Made by a program: the position numbers and the translations under genes
In this document: positions 8,992-17,306 of the stretch, piece after piece
Layout: each line of letters opens with the position of its first letter
How positions within the stretch are numbered: position 1 is the first letter of the stretch
The notes under the pieces: model-generated
Database searches by the model: none
Told to the model about the DNA's origin: nothing
The model's input: the letters and a program-made list of their open reading frames with translations, nothing else
Assembly: GCA_028277945.1 (NCBI GenBank)
Contig: JANQFH010000013.1
Coordinates: 50,761-114,760 of the forward strand
DNA: 64,000 nt
Reading direction: 5' to 3'
Source of the DNA: Oligoflexia bacterium
GTDB taxonomy: Bacteria > Bdellovibrionota_G > JANQFH01

Positions 8992-10238
8992 TGGATACCT
9001 TTTTCAAATTCATGCCGAAATTTGCTGACAAAACTGCGCACGGGCAACGCTGCGGCATCACCAAGAGCACAGATGGTACGACGCTCGATCTGATCACACA
9101 TGGTAATGAGCAAATCGATATCTTCACGACGACCACGACCCTTGAGCAGTCGTCGTAAAATGTCTTGCATCCACTTTACGCCTTCACGACAAGGAGTGCA
9201 CTGGCCACACGATTCATGCGCATAGAAACGGGTGATGACATAAAGCGCTTCTACCATCGACACGGTTTCGTCCATAATAATGACTGCCGCCGTACCAAAC
9301 ATCGAACCTGCTGCAGCAAGGCTATCGAAATCCATGGAAATATCACACTCAGCAGCCGTTAACACAGGACAGGAGGAGCCACCGGGAATCACCGCTTTCA
9401 ACGCTTTATCATTGGGAATGCCGCCACCATGTTCGAAGATGAGTTCCTTGAGATTGATACCCATGGGCAATTCATAGACACCAGGACGTTTGACTCTGCC
9501 GCTCAGGCAGTAGAGTTTTGGGCCTTTGGCCTTATCGTTGCCAATAGAACGAAACCACTTGACTCCACGGTCCAAAATAAACGGTACCAAACAGAGGGTC
9601 TCAACGTTATTGACGTTTGTTGGCGAGCGCCACAGGCCGTGGGTGGCAGGGAAGGGTGGTTTTAGTCGCGGGTAACCACGCTTACCCTCTAACGACTCCA
9701 ACAGCGCGGTTTCTTCGCCACAGATATAGGCACCTGCACCGCGATGTAAGTAGAGCTCAAAACTAAACTTCGATCCAAGAATATTATTGCCAAGAAAACC
9801 CTTTTCATAGGCTTGGGCTATGGCCTTTTCTATAATTGGTGTGATCTCAGTAAACTCGCCACGTAAGTAGATGAAACCAATGTTCATCGACATGGCAAAG
9901 CCGCTAATAACCATAGACTCAATAATCAGATGGGGATCCCAAGTCAAAAGAGCTCGATCTTTGAAGGTTCCAGGTTCTGACTCATCCGCATTACAGACAA
10001 GATAACGATTACCAGGGCGTTCTTCCACCGAGGGCACAAAGCTCCATTTCATGCCGGTTGGAAAACCAGCGCCACCAAGGCCTCTTAGACCGGCATCTTT
10101 TACTGTCTGGATAATTTCCTCAGGTGCGCGCTGCTTGAGTGTGCTTTTCAACACACGGTAACCGCCATCGGCCATGTAGGTATCTACATCGCGGTACTGA
10201 GAATCATTGAAGTGGCGGCTAAGAACAGGCTCCATCAA
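8988..10238 (-). CDS. nuoF: NADH-quinone oxidoreductase subunit F
   Basis: NADH- and FMN-binding subunit with one [4Fe-4S] cluster (N3), 416 residues. The FMN/NADH glycine-rich loop is GLRGLGGAGFPTGMKW, the family segment is YICGEETALLESLEGKRGYP, and the cluster ligands are ESCGQCTPCREG plus the Cys in RRTICALGDAAALP. It catalyses hydride transfer from NADH to FMN and feeds NuoE and NuoG. It overlaps nuoE and nuoG by 4 nt. Confidence 0.96.
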   Translation of the reverse strand: MMEPVLSRHFNDSQYRDVDTYMADGGYRVLKSTLKQRAPEEIIQTVKDAGLRGLGGAGFPTGMKWSFVPSVEERPGNRYLVCNADESEPGTFKDRALLTWDPHLIIESMVISGFAMSMNIGFIYLRGEFTEITPIIEKAIAQAYEKGFLGNNILGSKFSFELYLHRGAGAYICGEETALLESLEGKRGYPRLKPPFPATHGLWRSPTNVNNVETLCLVPFILDRGVKWFRSIGNDKAKGPKLYCLSGRVKRPGVYELPMGINLKELIFEHGGGIPNDKALKAVIPGGSSCPVLTAAECDISMDFDSLAAAGSMFGTAAVIIMDETVSMVEALYVITRFYAHESCGQCTPCREGVKWMQDILRRLLKGRGRREDIDLLITMCDQIERRTICALGDAAALPVRSFVSKFRHEFEKGIQ

Positions 10239-10732
10239 GACTTCTCCAACAGTCGGGTTAGATCCTCTGGAAGGTTGTCAGCATCAACCTTCTCAAACAG
10301 CTTCTCGTCGACCATCATCACTGGGGCTTTATCACACGCGGCTAGACACTCGGCCTCAAGCAGCAAGAAACGGCCATCTGTAGAACTCTGCCCTGGCTCA
10401 GTCTGCAACCGTTCTATAAGATTTTTCTTCAGACGCTCACTACCACAGAGGTAGCAGGAAAGGTTCCTGCAGATGATCACTTCATGCTTAGCCCTCTTTT
10501 TAAAGCGAAACATGTCATAGAAGTTAGCTGTGCCATAGACATGGCTAGGTGTGGTATCAAGAAGTTCGGCCACGAGGTCCACGACTTCCGGGCTGATATG
10601 GTCAAACTCTTCTTGAGCAATATGCAGCACAGGAATCAGCGCTGCAACCTTTTCAGGATAGTGCGAAATGAGCTCCTCTACCTGCTGCATAGCTTTGCGG
10701 CTGAACCGTAGTTTATTCTTCTGCGTTCCCAT
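10235..10732 (-). CDS. nuoE: NADH-quinone oxidoreductase subunit E
   Basis: Thioredoxin-fold [2Fe-2S] subunit (cluster N1a) of the NADH-oxidising module, 165 residues. The four ligands follow the expected Cx4C and Cx3C spacing in IICRNLSCYLCG and EAECLAACDKAP. The N-terminal helical bundle contains HIAQEEFDHISPEVVDLVAE. It overlaps the nuoC end by 20 nt and nuoF by 4 nt. It directly follows nuoC; nuoD, the usual neighbour, is absent. Confidence 0.95.
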   Translation of the reverse strand: MGTQKNKLRFSRKAMQQVEELISHYPEKVAALIPVLHIAQEEFDHISPEVVDLVAELLDTTPSHVYGTANFYDMFRFKKRAKHEVIICRNLSCYLCGSERLKKNLIERLQTEPGQSSTDGRFLLLEAECLAACDKAPVMMVDEKLFEKVDADNLPEDLTRLLEKS

Positions 10733-11261
10733 CTCGACTCTGTTGCTTTCTCATTTTCTTGAGTGAAGATTTGCGTGGCCACTCAGGTGGGCCGTGCAAC
10801 GGAAAGTCTTTGCGCAGTGGATAGCCTTCCATCGTTTCTGTCATCAGAATACGTTGCAGCGAAGGATGGCCGCGAAACTGGATACCAAACATGTCATAGG
10901 TCTCACGCTCTAACCACAACGCCCCTTGCCATATCGATGAGATACTGGGTAATTCTGGCAGGTTACCTGAGGTGTCCTCTCCTGGTAGCGGCACCTTGAT
11001 ACGAAGTTTGCTACCATGTCTATCAGAGCCTAGGTGGTATACGACCTCGAAACGGTGTGGTTGCGACCGATCATGGTCGACCGCAGTAATGTCAATAAGA
11101 TGCTGAAAGGCTAGCTCCTCATCATCGCGCACGCAGTGAATCACGTCCATCAACGCATCAGGGGGTGTGGTAACACTAACCTCGTCACGAAAAAGATCCG
11201 TAGCAACCAACTGATTCCCACATAGCTGCGTAATCTTATTAAGCAATGCCTTTGCCAACAT
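10713..11261 (-). CDS. nuoC: NADH-quinone oxidoreductase subunit C
   Basis: Peripheral-arm 30-kDa subunit of complex I. The signature WLERETYDMFGIQFRGHPSL then RILMTETMEGYPLRKDFPL is the family hallmark. I prefer the ATG at 11261 (MLAKALLNKI, 182 residues), because the upstream extension to the TTG at 11324 does not look like the family and overlaps nuoA. The protein stops shortly after the hallmark motif with a basic tail, so it is not a NuoCD fusion. nuoB, usually between A and C, is missing. Confidence 0.93.
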   Translation of the reverse strand: MLAKALLNKITQLCGNQLVATDLFRDEVSVTTPPDALMDVIHCVRDDEELAFQHLIDITAVDHDRSQPHRFEVVYHLGSDRHGSKLRIKVPLPGEDTSGNLPELPSISSIWQGALWLERETYDMFGIQFRGHPSLQRILMTETMEGYPLRKDFPLHGPPEWPRKSSLKKMRKQQSRDGNAEE

Positions 11262-11314
11262 GCTAGTGTAGTGCCCTACAAATGTTTTGTAAATTCGTTC
11301 TGTGGAGCAACGTA

Positions 11315-11689
11315 CTAGTCCCAATCAAAGGCTTGACGCCGATAACAGTAGACCAGGCCAAAAAGAAGAACCAAGAGGAAGATACCAATGAAGACAATCG
11401 CTGAAGCGCTGTTTCCTGAGGCTATTTCATGGCGAAAACGTACAGCCCAAGGAATAAAAAAAGCGGCTTCAACGTCAAAGATGATGAAGATGAGTGCCAC
11501 CGTAGCGTATTTGATTGGCACTTGCTCGCCTTGACCTGTTGGTGCTATCACCGTGTCGACACCACACTCATAGGTGGTTGCCTTTTCTGCGAGTGGCCGC
11601 TGCGGGCCAAAAAAACGCGATAACAACAGAAGCGTTGCCGCCACCCCGACCAACACCAGAAACAGTAATAATATCGGGACGTAACTCAT
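11315..11689 (-). CDS. nuoA: NADH-quinone oxidoreductase subunit A
   Basis: Three-helix membrane subunit, 124 residues, first gene of the operon. Family features are KATTYECGVDT, the conserved Cys-containing loop near the quinone site, and FIIFDVEAAFFIPWAVRF. A promoter lies about 33 nt upstream of the ATG. The next gene (nuoC) begins either overlapping it or 53 nt downstream, depending on the nuoC start. Confidence 0.95.
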   Translation of the reverse strand: MSYVPILLLFLVLVGVAATLLLLSRFFGPQRPLAEKATTYECGVDTVIAPTGQGEQVPIKYATVALIFIIFDVEAAFFIPWAVRFRHEIASGNSASAIVFIGIFLLVLLFGLVYCYRRQAFDWD

Positions 11690-11721
11690 CTGACGGTATT
11701 CCCCAAGAAAAGTCAGACCAA

Positions 11722-11749
11722 GTTATAAGGGTTTGCCGCGCAAGCGCAA
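11722..11749 (-). promoter_or_regulatory. Promoter of the nuo-purN operon
   Basis: On the minus strand TTGCGC (11749-11744) is followed after 16 bp by TATAAC (11727-11722). This sigma70-like pair lies about 33 nt upstream of the nuoA ATG and back to back with the kinase promoter. It is a sequence match only. Confidence 0.5.
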
Positions 11750-11779
11750 GAAAAAACAACCCCTTGCCGCCGTAGGGTT

Positions 11780-11808
11780 TTGCCTCGGCAACACTTGTTT
11801 GTTACAAT
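11780..11808 (+). promoter_or_regulatory. Promoter of the kinase gene
   Basis: TTGCCT (11780-11785), a 17-bp spacer and TACAAT (11803-11808) make a good sigma70-like promoter. Transcription should start near 11815, giving a leader of about 15 nt before the ATG at 11830. It is divergent from the nuoA promoter, so the 140-bp gap carries both. Confidence 0.55.
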
Positions 11809-11829
11809 TTTTTTAAGCGGTTATCACGC

Positions 11830-14310
11830 ATGCAACAACCCTTTACACCAGAACTCTTTGCAGACACCCATGTGCTACTCGACTGGATTGCCACGGGCGG
11901 GATGGCGGAGATCTACGCTGCCGCTAACAAGAAGGCACTGAGTCAGGATCGCATCTACGCCATCAAGAAGCTTCTACCGCGTTATAGCTCCAACCAACAG
12001 CTGGTAACGATGCTAATTGCGGAAGCAAAGATCTGCACCTTGCTCAAACACCCCAATATAGTGCATGTCTTTGACCTGGGTGTTGCTGGTAGCGACTTCT
12101 ACATAGCCATGGAGTTTGTCCATGGCAAGAGCCTGGCACAACTGCTGTTGCATTTAAAACAGAAGAGGGAACGTATCCCTATGGCAATTGCCCTGGATAT
12201 TCTTGAGCAGTTTGGGCGTGGCCTTGACTATGCCCATAAGGCAAGCGACGCAAGCAATCGTCCCCTCAACTTGGTCCACCGTGATGTAACTCCCGGTAAC
12301 GTACTGTTAAGCTATTCAGGCACCGTCTACCTCACAGACTTTGGCATTGCCACGGTCGCGCAACACAAGATGCAGGACCAAACCCCGCCTCTAGGCAAAC
12401 TCGCCTATATGGCGCCCGAACAGCTGCGTAACCAATCGATTGACTACCGTGCTGATATCTACGCAGCGGCACTGCTCTTCTATGAAATGATCACCGGCAC
12501 GACACCCTATACTGCTGAAAACGCTGTCGAGCTGCAACAGAAGATTCTCACAGAAGAACCCCGACCCGTTCGTCAGCACCTAAGAGATTTCAGCAAGCAG
12601 GCTGACGCACTCATTATGGCTGCTCTCGCCAAAGAAATTGGCCATCGTCCAGTAAATATTAAAGCGTTTATTACAAATCTAAAAGCAACGATATCTACAA
12701 CATCTTCAGAGAATTGCCATAATTTTCTAATGTCTTTATTTAAAAAAGAAAAGGAAGAGGAGGAGCAGCGTTTGCAAAAAGCACTAACGCTAGCGCCAAA
12801 ACTGGTACAGGCTGCAGAACAATCACCATCGGCTGTGCTCGCTTCAACCCAGGATGCTACCAACATCGAAAGCACGGTCCTTATTCCTCAGGACAACGAA
12901 GAGATGGCAACCGCCTTTATGCCGCAACCCATAGCGGATTCCACAACAGCAGCCCATGACGATGAGGTTACAGACGTCAAACAAAAGGCGGCCACCGTAC
13001 CCACAGCCAGCCAGGCAGCTACAGCCAATGAGTTGGTTGATGAGCTTATGCAGCTATCACAGCCAGAGTTTGGACTTGACCCCAACTCGGGCGAAACAGA
13101 GGTTGGGCACGTTGAAGAAGACGATACCCTGTATGGTGGAAAAACACCGCCTCCGATCAAACATGATCGTCTTAAAGGAAAGGTTATTGGTAAAGTCAAT
13201 TTGGCAAGCCAGGAGGCAGCAAGAGAGCAGTTTCTTGAAGGCCTGAAAGAGGAATCAGCAGATCAAGAGATTGACAAAGAGACGGTTAAAAAACCAAAGC
13301 AACCGGTTGAGGAAGACTCGGTCAGCAGTGTAAAAAATGAACCCGTACAGCCGCTAACACCACCTCCGGCAACCTCGGTCTCCAGTGAAGGAGTGCCAAT
13401 CACTGAGATTAGTAGCGCGACACGGACCATCAAAAAACACTATGGGGTTGCTGCTGCGCTGTTGTTGTTGGTTGTTGCTGCGGCCTATTTCGTGAGCCAA
13501 CGACCAACGCCCATGGGTTCTTCGGGTGCTAGTTCACTTAAGAGCCTTACAAAACCTAAAGTGAAACTACAGCTTTTTGCGGAAAAACCTAGCACACCCA
13601 GAGAGGAGAAGATCCTAGGTCGTTTTCTCGCACCAAGCAACCTCGGAGAGGCACCGTCGATCCACTCCATACCGCGGTTCTTTCATCGCGAGTTTGCCCG
13701 CATTACCGGTCGAAAAGACTACAACATGCAATTGCTGCTAGAAGGGCCGCTGTTTGTAAGTCGAGCGGCCCCAATCCAACCGCGACTACTGCAGCCAAGC
13801 CAGACTTACAAGTACTTTGAACAACAGTTGAACGAAAACGGTGCCAAGCCATACCACCCCGTAGACGCCGCACATTCCATCGAGGGAGAAGATGTGCGGG
13901 TTCATATCTACTTTTACCAAAAAGAGTTAGGTAAAAAATCCAATTACCCATTGGAATATTTCGGCTACCGCCGAGATAGGGAAGGCATCCTCTTCATACC
14001 CTTGGTAAAAGATAATTTTGAATTTTCGCTAGTTAATCTTGTCCACGAAATCATTCATCTCATGGGGGGTAAGGACAAATTCAACGACTACGGTAAAGCC
14101 CTTTATCCCTATGGTTTTTTTGACCCAACAAAAACACCCATCTTTCCCCAGAGTCATGCCGAGGTAATGGCACGCACCATTCCTATAGATGCTGAGAAAA
14201 CCAAACCCGTGACACGACTTTCACAGATTCGCATCGGTATACAAACTGCCTTTGAACTAGGTTGGCTCGATGCCGATCAAAGAGATAGCTATTACGCCCA
14301 AGTCGAGTAG
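11830..14310 (+). CDS. Membrane Ser/Thr protein kinase with C-terminal metzincin-like domain
   Basis: An 826-residue Hanks-type kinase. The nucleotide loop IATGGMAEIYAA is at about 20-31, the ATP Lys is K46 (YAIKK), the catalytic loop is HRDVTPGN from 150, and DFG at 170-172 and YMAPEQ follow. A long acidic, low-complexity linker leads to one transmembrane helix at about 537-558. The remaining 270 residues should be periplasmic and contain HEIIHLMGGKD at 739-749. This fits the metzincin zinc pattern HExxHxxGxxD exactly, with EVMAR at about 780 as a possible Met-turn. The cytosolic kinase and FHA neighbours suggest phosphothreonine signalling; the fused peptidase-like half is inference from the motif. 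Confidence 0.85.
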   Translation: MQQPFTPELFADTHVLLDWIATGGMAEIYAAANKKALSQDRIYAIKKLLPRYSSNQQLVTMLIAEAKICTLLKHPNIVHVFDLGVAGSDFYIAMEFVHGKSLAQLLLHLKQKRERIPMAIALDILEQFGRGLDYAHKASDASNRPLNLVHRDVTPGNVLLSYSGTVYLTDFGIATVAQHKMQDQTPPLGKLAYMAPEQLRNQSIDYRADIYAAALLFYEMITGTTPYTAENAVELQQKILTEEPRPVRQHLRDFSKQADALIMAALAKEIGHRPVNIKAFITNLKATISTTSSENCHNFLMSLFKKEKEEEEQRLQKALTLAPKLVQAAEQSPSAVLASTQDATNIESTVLIPQDNEEMATAFMPQPIADSTTAAHDDEVTDVKQKAATVPTASQAATANELVDELMQLSQPEFGLDPNSGETEVGHVEEDDTLYGGKTPPPIKHDRLKGKVIGKVNLASQEAAREQFLEGLKEESADQEIDKETVKKPKQPVEEDSVSSVKNEPVQPLTPPPATSVSSEGVPITEISSATRTIKKHYGVAAALLLLVVAAAYFVSQRPTPMGSSGASSLKSLTKPKVKLQLFAEKPSTPREEKILGRFLAPSNLGEAPSIHSIPRFFHREFARITGRKDYNMQLLLEGPLFVSRAAPIQPRLLQPSQTYKYFEQQLNENGAKPYHPVDAAHSIEGEDVRVHIYFYQKELGKKSNYPLEYFGYRRDREGILFIPLVKDNFEFSLVNLVHEIIHLMGGKDKFNDYGKALYPYGFFDPTKTPIFPQSHAEVMARTIPIDAEKTKPVTRLSQIRIGIQTAFELGWLDADQRDSYYAQVE

Positions 14311-14340
14311 CGGAAAAACCCCCGACAGGCCAAGCGCTTT

Positions 14341-14369
14341 TTGACATCCTTCCCTGTATTTGTTAATTT
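14341..14369 (+). promoter_or_regulatory. Candidate promoter of the FHA gene cluster
   Basis: A perfect TTGACA (14341-14346) is followed after 17 bp by TAATTT (14364-14369). The TTG that opens the longest reading frame here is part of this -35 box, which supports the downstream ATG at 14389 as the true start. The -10 match is weak (3 of 6). Confidence 0.4.
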
Positions 14370-14388
14370 AATCGGATGGTTACATCAT

Positions 14389-15159
14389 ATGAACAATAAG
14401 CGCGGTAGTGTCATTCCCGCGGGGGTACTGGCACAGGTGACCGTGGTTGATGGACCGGATCGTGGCCGACGTAAGACCATGCGTTCCCGTCGTATGGTCA
14501 TCGGTAGAAAGAGTGGTGACCTTGTCCTCCGTGATAGCAAGGTCTCTTCAACACATGCAGCACTCGAGTATGTGCGTGGCGATTTCATGCTTTATGATTT
14601 GAGCAGTACCAATGGCACTTTCGTCAATGACGACCGTGTCGCCGAAAAAAAGCTGGTCAATCTCGATGAAGTCCGGCTCGGTTTTACCACGTTACTATTC
14701 CAGGTTAACTATAAAAAGAAGCCACAACATCCCAAAGACAAAGTGGTCCCAGCAAAAGAGGATATCATTGATTCCGGTGAAACAGAAATTGATTCCGAAG
14801 AATACGTTTCCTCGATTGACCAAAACCCTGTTGCAATACCAGAAGCAAAACAGATTTATCTGACGGTATTTATCACTGCGGGACCCCATCGCAAACAGAC
14901 ACTCAAGAGTAATAAGGAGAGCATCGTTGTCGGTAGGGTCAATTCTGATATTCTTCTTAAAGAAGATAAAGATGTTTCGCGAAAACATGCTCTTATCGAG
15001 GTGGTCTCTGGTGACCAGGTTTTTATCCGCGACTTAGCAAGTACAAACGGCACTTTTGTAAATAAGAAGCGCATTGCAAACTGTCGTTTGAATAAGGGTG
15101 ATGTCATCCGGGTCGGTCAGTCTGAATTTAGTGTACGCGTGGAGGTTCTTCCAAGGTAG
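14389..15159 (+). CDS. Tandem FHA-domain protein
   Basis: The protein has 256 residues from the ATG at 14389 and contains two forkhead-associated domains that bind phosphothreonine peptides. Both show the full set of core motifs: VIGRKSGD, SSTHAAL and DLSSTNGTFVN in the first, then VVGRVNSD, SRKHALI and DLASTNGTFVNKKR in the second. A charged linker of about 60 residues separates them. There is no signal peptide or membrane helix, so it is cytosolic. It follows the kinase gene, the likely source of its phosphorylated ligands (inference). Confidence 0.9.
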   Translation: MNNKRGSVIPAGVLAQVTVVDGPDRGRRKTMRSRRMVIGRKSGDLVLRDSKVSSTHAALEYVRGDFMLYDLSSTNGTFVNDDRVAEKKLVNLDEVRLGFTTLLFQVNYKKKPQHPKDKVVPAKEDIIDSGETEIDSEEYVSSIDQNPVAIPEAKQIYLTVFITAGPHRKQTLKSNKESIVVGRVNSDILLKEDKDVSRKHALIEVVSGDQVFIRDLASTNGTFVNKKRIANCRLNKGDVIRVGQSEFSVRVEVLPR

Positions 15160-15165
15160 TAGTGT

Positions 15166-15945
15166 ATGGACATTAAAGCGTCGCTGACAATCATAGAAGG
15201 CGAAGATCGGGGCAAAACTATCACCATCACCAAACCACGAACCGTAGTTGGGCGTTCTCGAGGTGATCTGCTGTTGAACGATAAAAAGGTTTCAAGTGAA
15301 CATCTCTGCCTTATCGTTGAAGGCGGAAAACTCTACGTTGAAGACCTTGCCAGTACAAATGGTACGCATGTCAATGATGAGCTCGTTGAGGAGAAAGTTG
15401 AGCTAAAAAATCTGGACGAGATCACAATAGGCTTTAGTCGTTGTCGCATCTCTATTGTTGATAATCTAGAAAAGTTTCGTGAAAAAAACAAACCAAAGAA
15501 AAAACAATCTAAGAAAAAAAGCCAAGAGTCAGACAAACCTGATCTCGCAAACCTCATTGATGATGAACTCAAAGGATTTTCCAGGTGGGACATCGCTGAG
15601 CCAGAAAGCATGCCAAGCTTCAGCAAGAAGCTACAGCTGCCAAAGGCAGCCATTAGCCTTGAGGTCATCGATGGTCCAGAAAAGGGCAGGGTGATTCAGC
15701 TGACTAAAGGCAACGTCACCCTAGGTCGGGGTAAGGCGGACATCAAACTCCGTGATATCGATGTGTCACGTCGCCATGCGAGCATCGAGACCTTTAGCGA
15801 AAAGCAGATCATTCTAAGGGACCTTGCTAGTACTAACGGCACTTTTGTAAATAAGAAAAGAGTTTCATATTCAAAGCTTAGCTCTGGAGATGAGATCCAG
15901 CTGGGCTCCACGTTGCTGCGTTTTGTTATAGGGGAAGAAGAGTAG
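15166..15945 (+). CDS. Tandem FHA-domain protein
   Basis: This 259-residue protein has the same FHA-linker-FHA plan as its upstream neighbour, 6 nt away. First domain: VVGRSRGDLLL, SSEHLCL, DLASTNGTHVN. Second: TLGRGKADIKL, SRRHASI, DLASTNGTFVNKKR. The linker is strongly basic (a KKKQSKKKSQ run). The close similarity of the second domains in the two proteins suggests duplication. It is probably a cytosolic phospho-adaptor; the partners are unknown. Confidence 0.9.
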   Translation: MDIKASLTIIEGEDRGKTITITKPRTVVGRSRGDLLLNDKKVSSEHLCLIVEGGKLYVEDLASTNGTHVNDELVEEKVELKNLDEITIGFSRCRISIVDNLEKFREKNKPKKKQSKKKSQESDKPDLANLIDDELKGFSRWDIAEPESMPSFSKKLQLPKAAISLEVIDGPEKGRVIQLTKGNVTLGRGKADIKLRDIDVSRRHASIETFSEKQIILRDLASTNGTFVNKKRVSYSKLSSGDEIQLGSTLLRFVIGEEE

Positions 15946-16008
15946 AATAACACCAAAAATTTTACTATACTAGATGTAACCTGTCGGTAACTTTAAGAAA
16001 AAAGAACT

Positions 16009-17301
16009 ATGGGAACTATGGACACACCTCTTAAGGAGGTAAAACTTCGCTTTATTGAAGGGGAAAACGAGGGCATAGAGATTCGCCTCGAGGTACCGCG
16101 CGAAATTATTGTTGGTCGCGGTGAAGACTGTGACATTTACCTTGGCGAAAAAAAGATCTCACGTCGCCACTGCCGTATGGTCACCTCGCCAGACTCTCTT
16201 GTGCTCGAGGACCTCAAGAGTACCAATGGTACCTTTGTCAACGGCAAGCGGGTAAAACGGGAAGAGTTAGCTGATGACGACACCGTACGCATTGGCACCA
16301 GTGTCTTTAAAATTGATTTTATTCATACTGAAGACCAAGTTTCTGAATCTGACAGTGAGAGCATTCCTTCACTGGTGAGCGGCCCACCACAACACCGCCA
16401 AGGAGACTTCAACAGCGCCGATCCTGAGTCTTTTGGTAACATTGACATCGAAGAAAAGATGCGCCAGGCCGAAGAGGTCTCCATATCCCAAGAAGAGCCT
16501 GAACAAGATTCCCAGGAAGAGGAGGTTGTCGCAGAGCCTAGTGTAGAGTCTAGTATCGGTGAATCACAACCAACTGGAAAGAGAGTGGAGGAGGTAGAAG
16601 AGGTAGATGAAGCAGACTCGGTTGAACTCGACATTGACTTCTCATCAGATGCTGAAGCAGCAGAGAGTGATGCGGAGGGTGCTATCGATGAACTTGAAAT
16701 CGACCTCGAAGAAGCCGAACCCAGTCATGAGAGTAGCAGTGCAAGAAAGAAAGGCCTCTCTGGAACCCTGACGGAAATCGCCCTGGCGGATCTGCTGCAA
16801 ACCTTTCACAATTCGCGCAAGACCGGCATTCTCAAACTCACGGCGGATACCAAGGGACAGGTGTATCTGCAAAATGGCTCGATTCACTATGCCTGTTTTG
16901 ACAACGGTGTGAATGGCAGCAAGGCACTCTTCCGAATGTTGGCCTGGAAAAATGGCGATTTTGAATTGGTCACTTTACCCGATGATTTTCAGCCATCTCC
17001 CGCGCTTGGTGAAAAGATAGACATCTCAGTAGAAAATCTTCTCATTGAAGGGTTTCGCCAGCTCGATGAGTTAGACAATTTGAAGAAAGGTCTCCCACCC
17101 AAAGATGCCAAACTTGTTCTCAATCCAGCTATGGAAAGTCCCTTAAGTCGTTTACATCCACGCGTGCTAGACATACTGCAACTGATTATCAAGCATGGAA
17201 GCTTTGGACAAGTTCTCGACGTAAGCGGCAGCAGTGATCTTGATACCGCCAAAATGGTTTTCTATCTCATTAAGAAATCTTATATCCTTGTGGAAGCATA
17301 A
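16009..17301 (+). CDS. FHA-DUF4388 (PATAN) adaptor protein
   Basis: A 430-residue protein with an N-terminal FHA domain (IVGRGEDCDI, SRRHCRM, DLKSTNGTFVNGKR), then about 130 acidic low-complexity residues. A DUF4388/PATAN domain follows from about 249 (GLSGTLTEIALADLLQTFHN, TGILKL, VYLQNGSIHYA). PATAN domains are common in deltaproteobacterial and cyanobacterial signalling proteins as protein-interaction or output modules. The gene continues the FHA cluster and may link phospho-recognition to that output. Confidence 0.85.
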   Translation: MGTMDTPLKEVKLRFIEGENEGIEIRLEVPREIIVGRGEDCDIYLGEKKISRRHCRMVTSPDSLVLEDLKSTNGTFVNGKRVKREELADDDTVRIGTSVFKIDFIHTEDQVSESDSESIPSLVSGPPQHRQGDFNSADPESFGNIDIEEKMRQAEEVSISQEEPEQDSQEEEVVAEPSVESSIGESQPTGKRVEEVEEVDEADSVELDIDFSSDAEAAESDAEGAIDELEIDLEEAEPSHESSSARKKGLSGTLTEIALADLLQTFHNSRKTGILKLTADTKGQVYLQNGSIHYACFDNGVNGSKALFRMLAWKNGDFELVTLPDDFQPSPALGEKIDISVENLLIEGFRQLDELDNLKKGLPPKDAKLVLNPAMESPLSRLHPRVLDILQLIIKHGSFGQVLDVSGSSDLDTAKMVFYLIKKSYILVEA

Positions 17302-17306
17302 CAGGC

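Noticed and set aside
10713-11324. NuoCD fusion
   Set aside because: The protein ends right after the NuoC hallmark with a basic tail; no NuoD sequence follows.
12573-12875. 100-residue minus-strand frame inside the kinase gene
   Set aside because: It lies opposite the kinase linker and is a low-complexity shadow frame.
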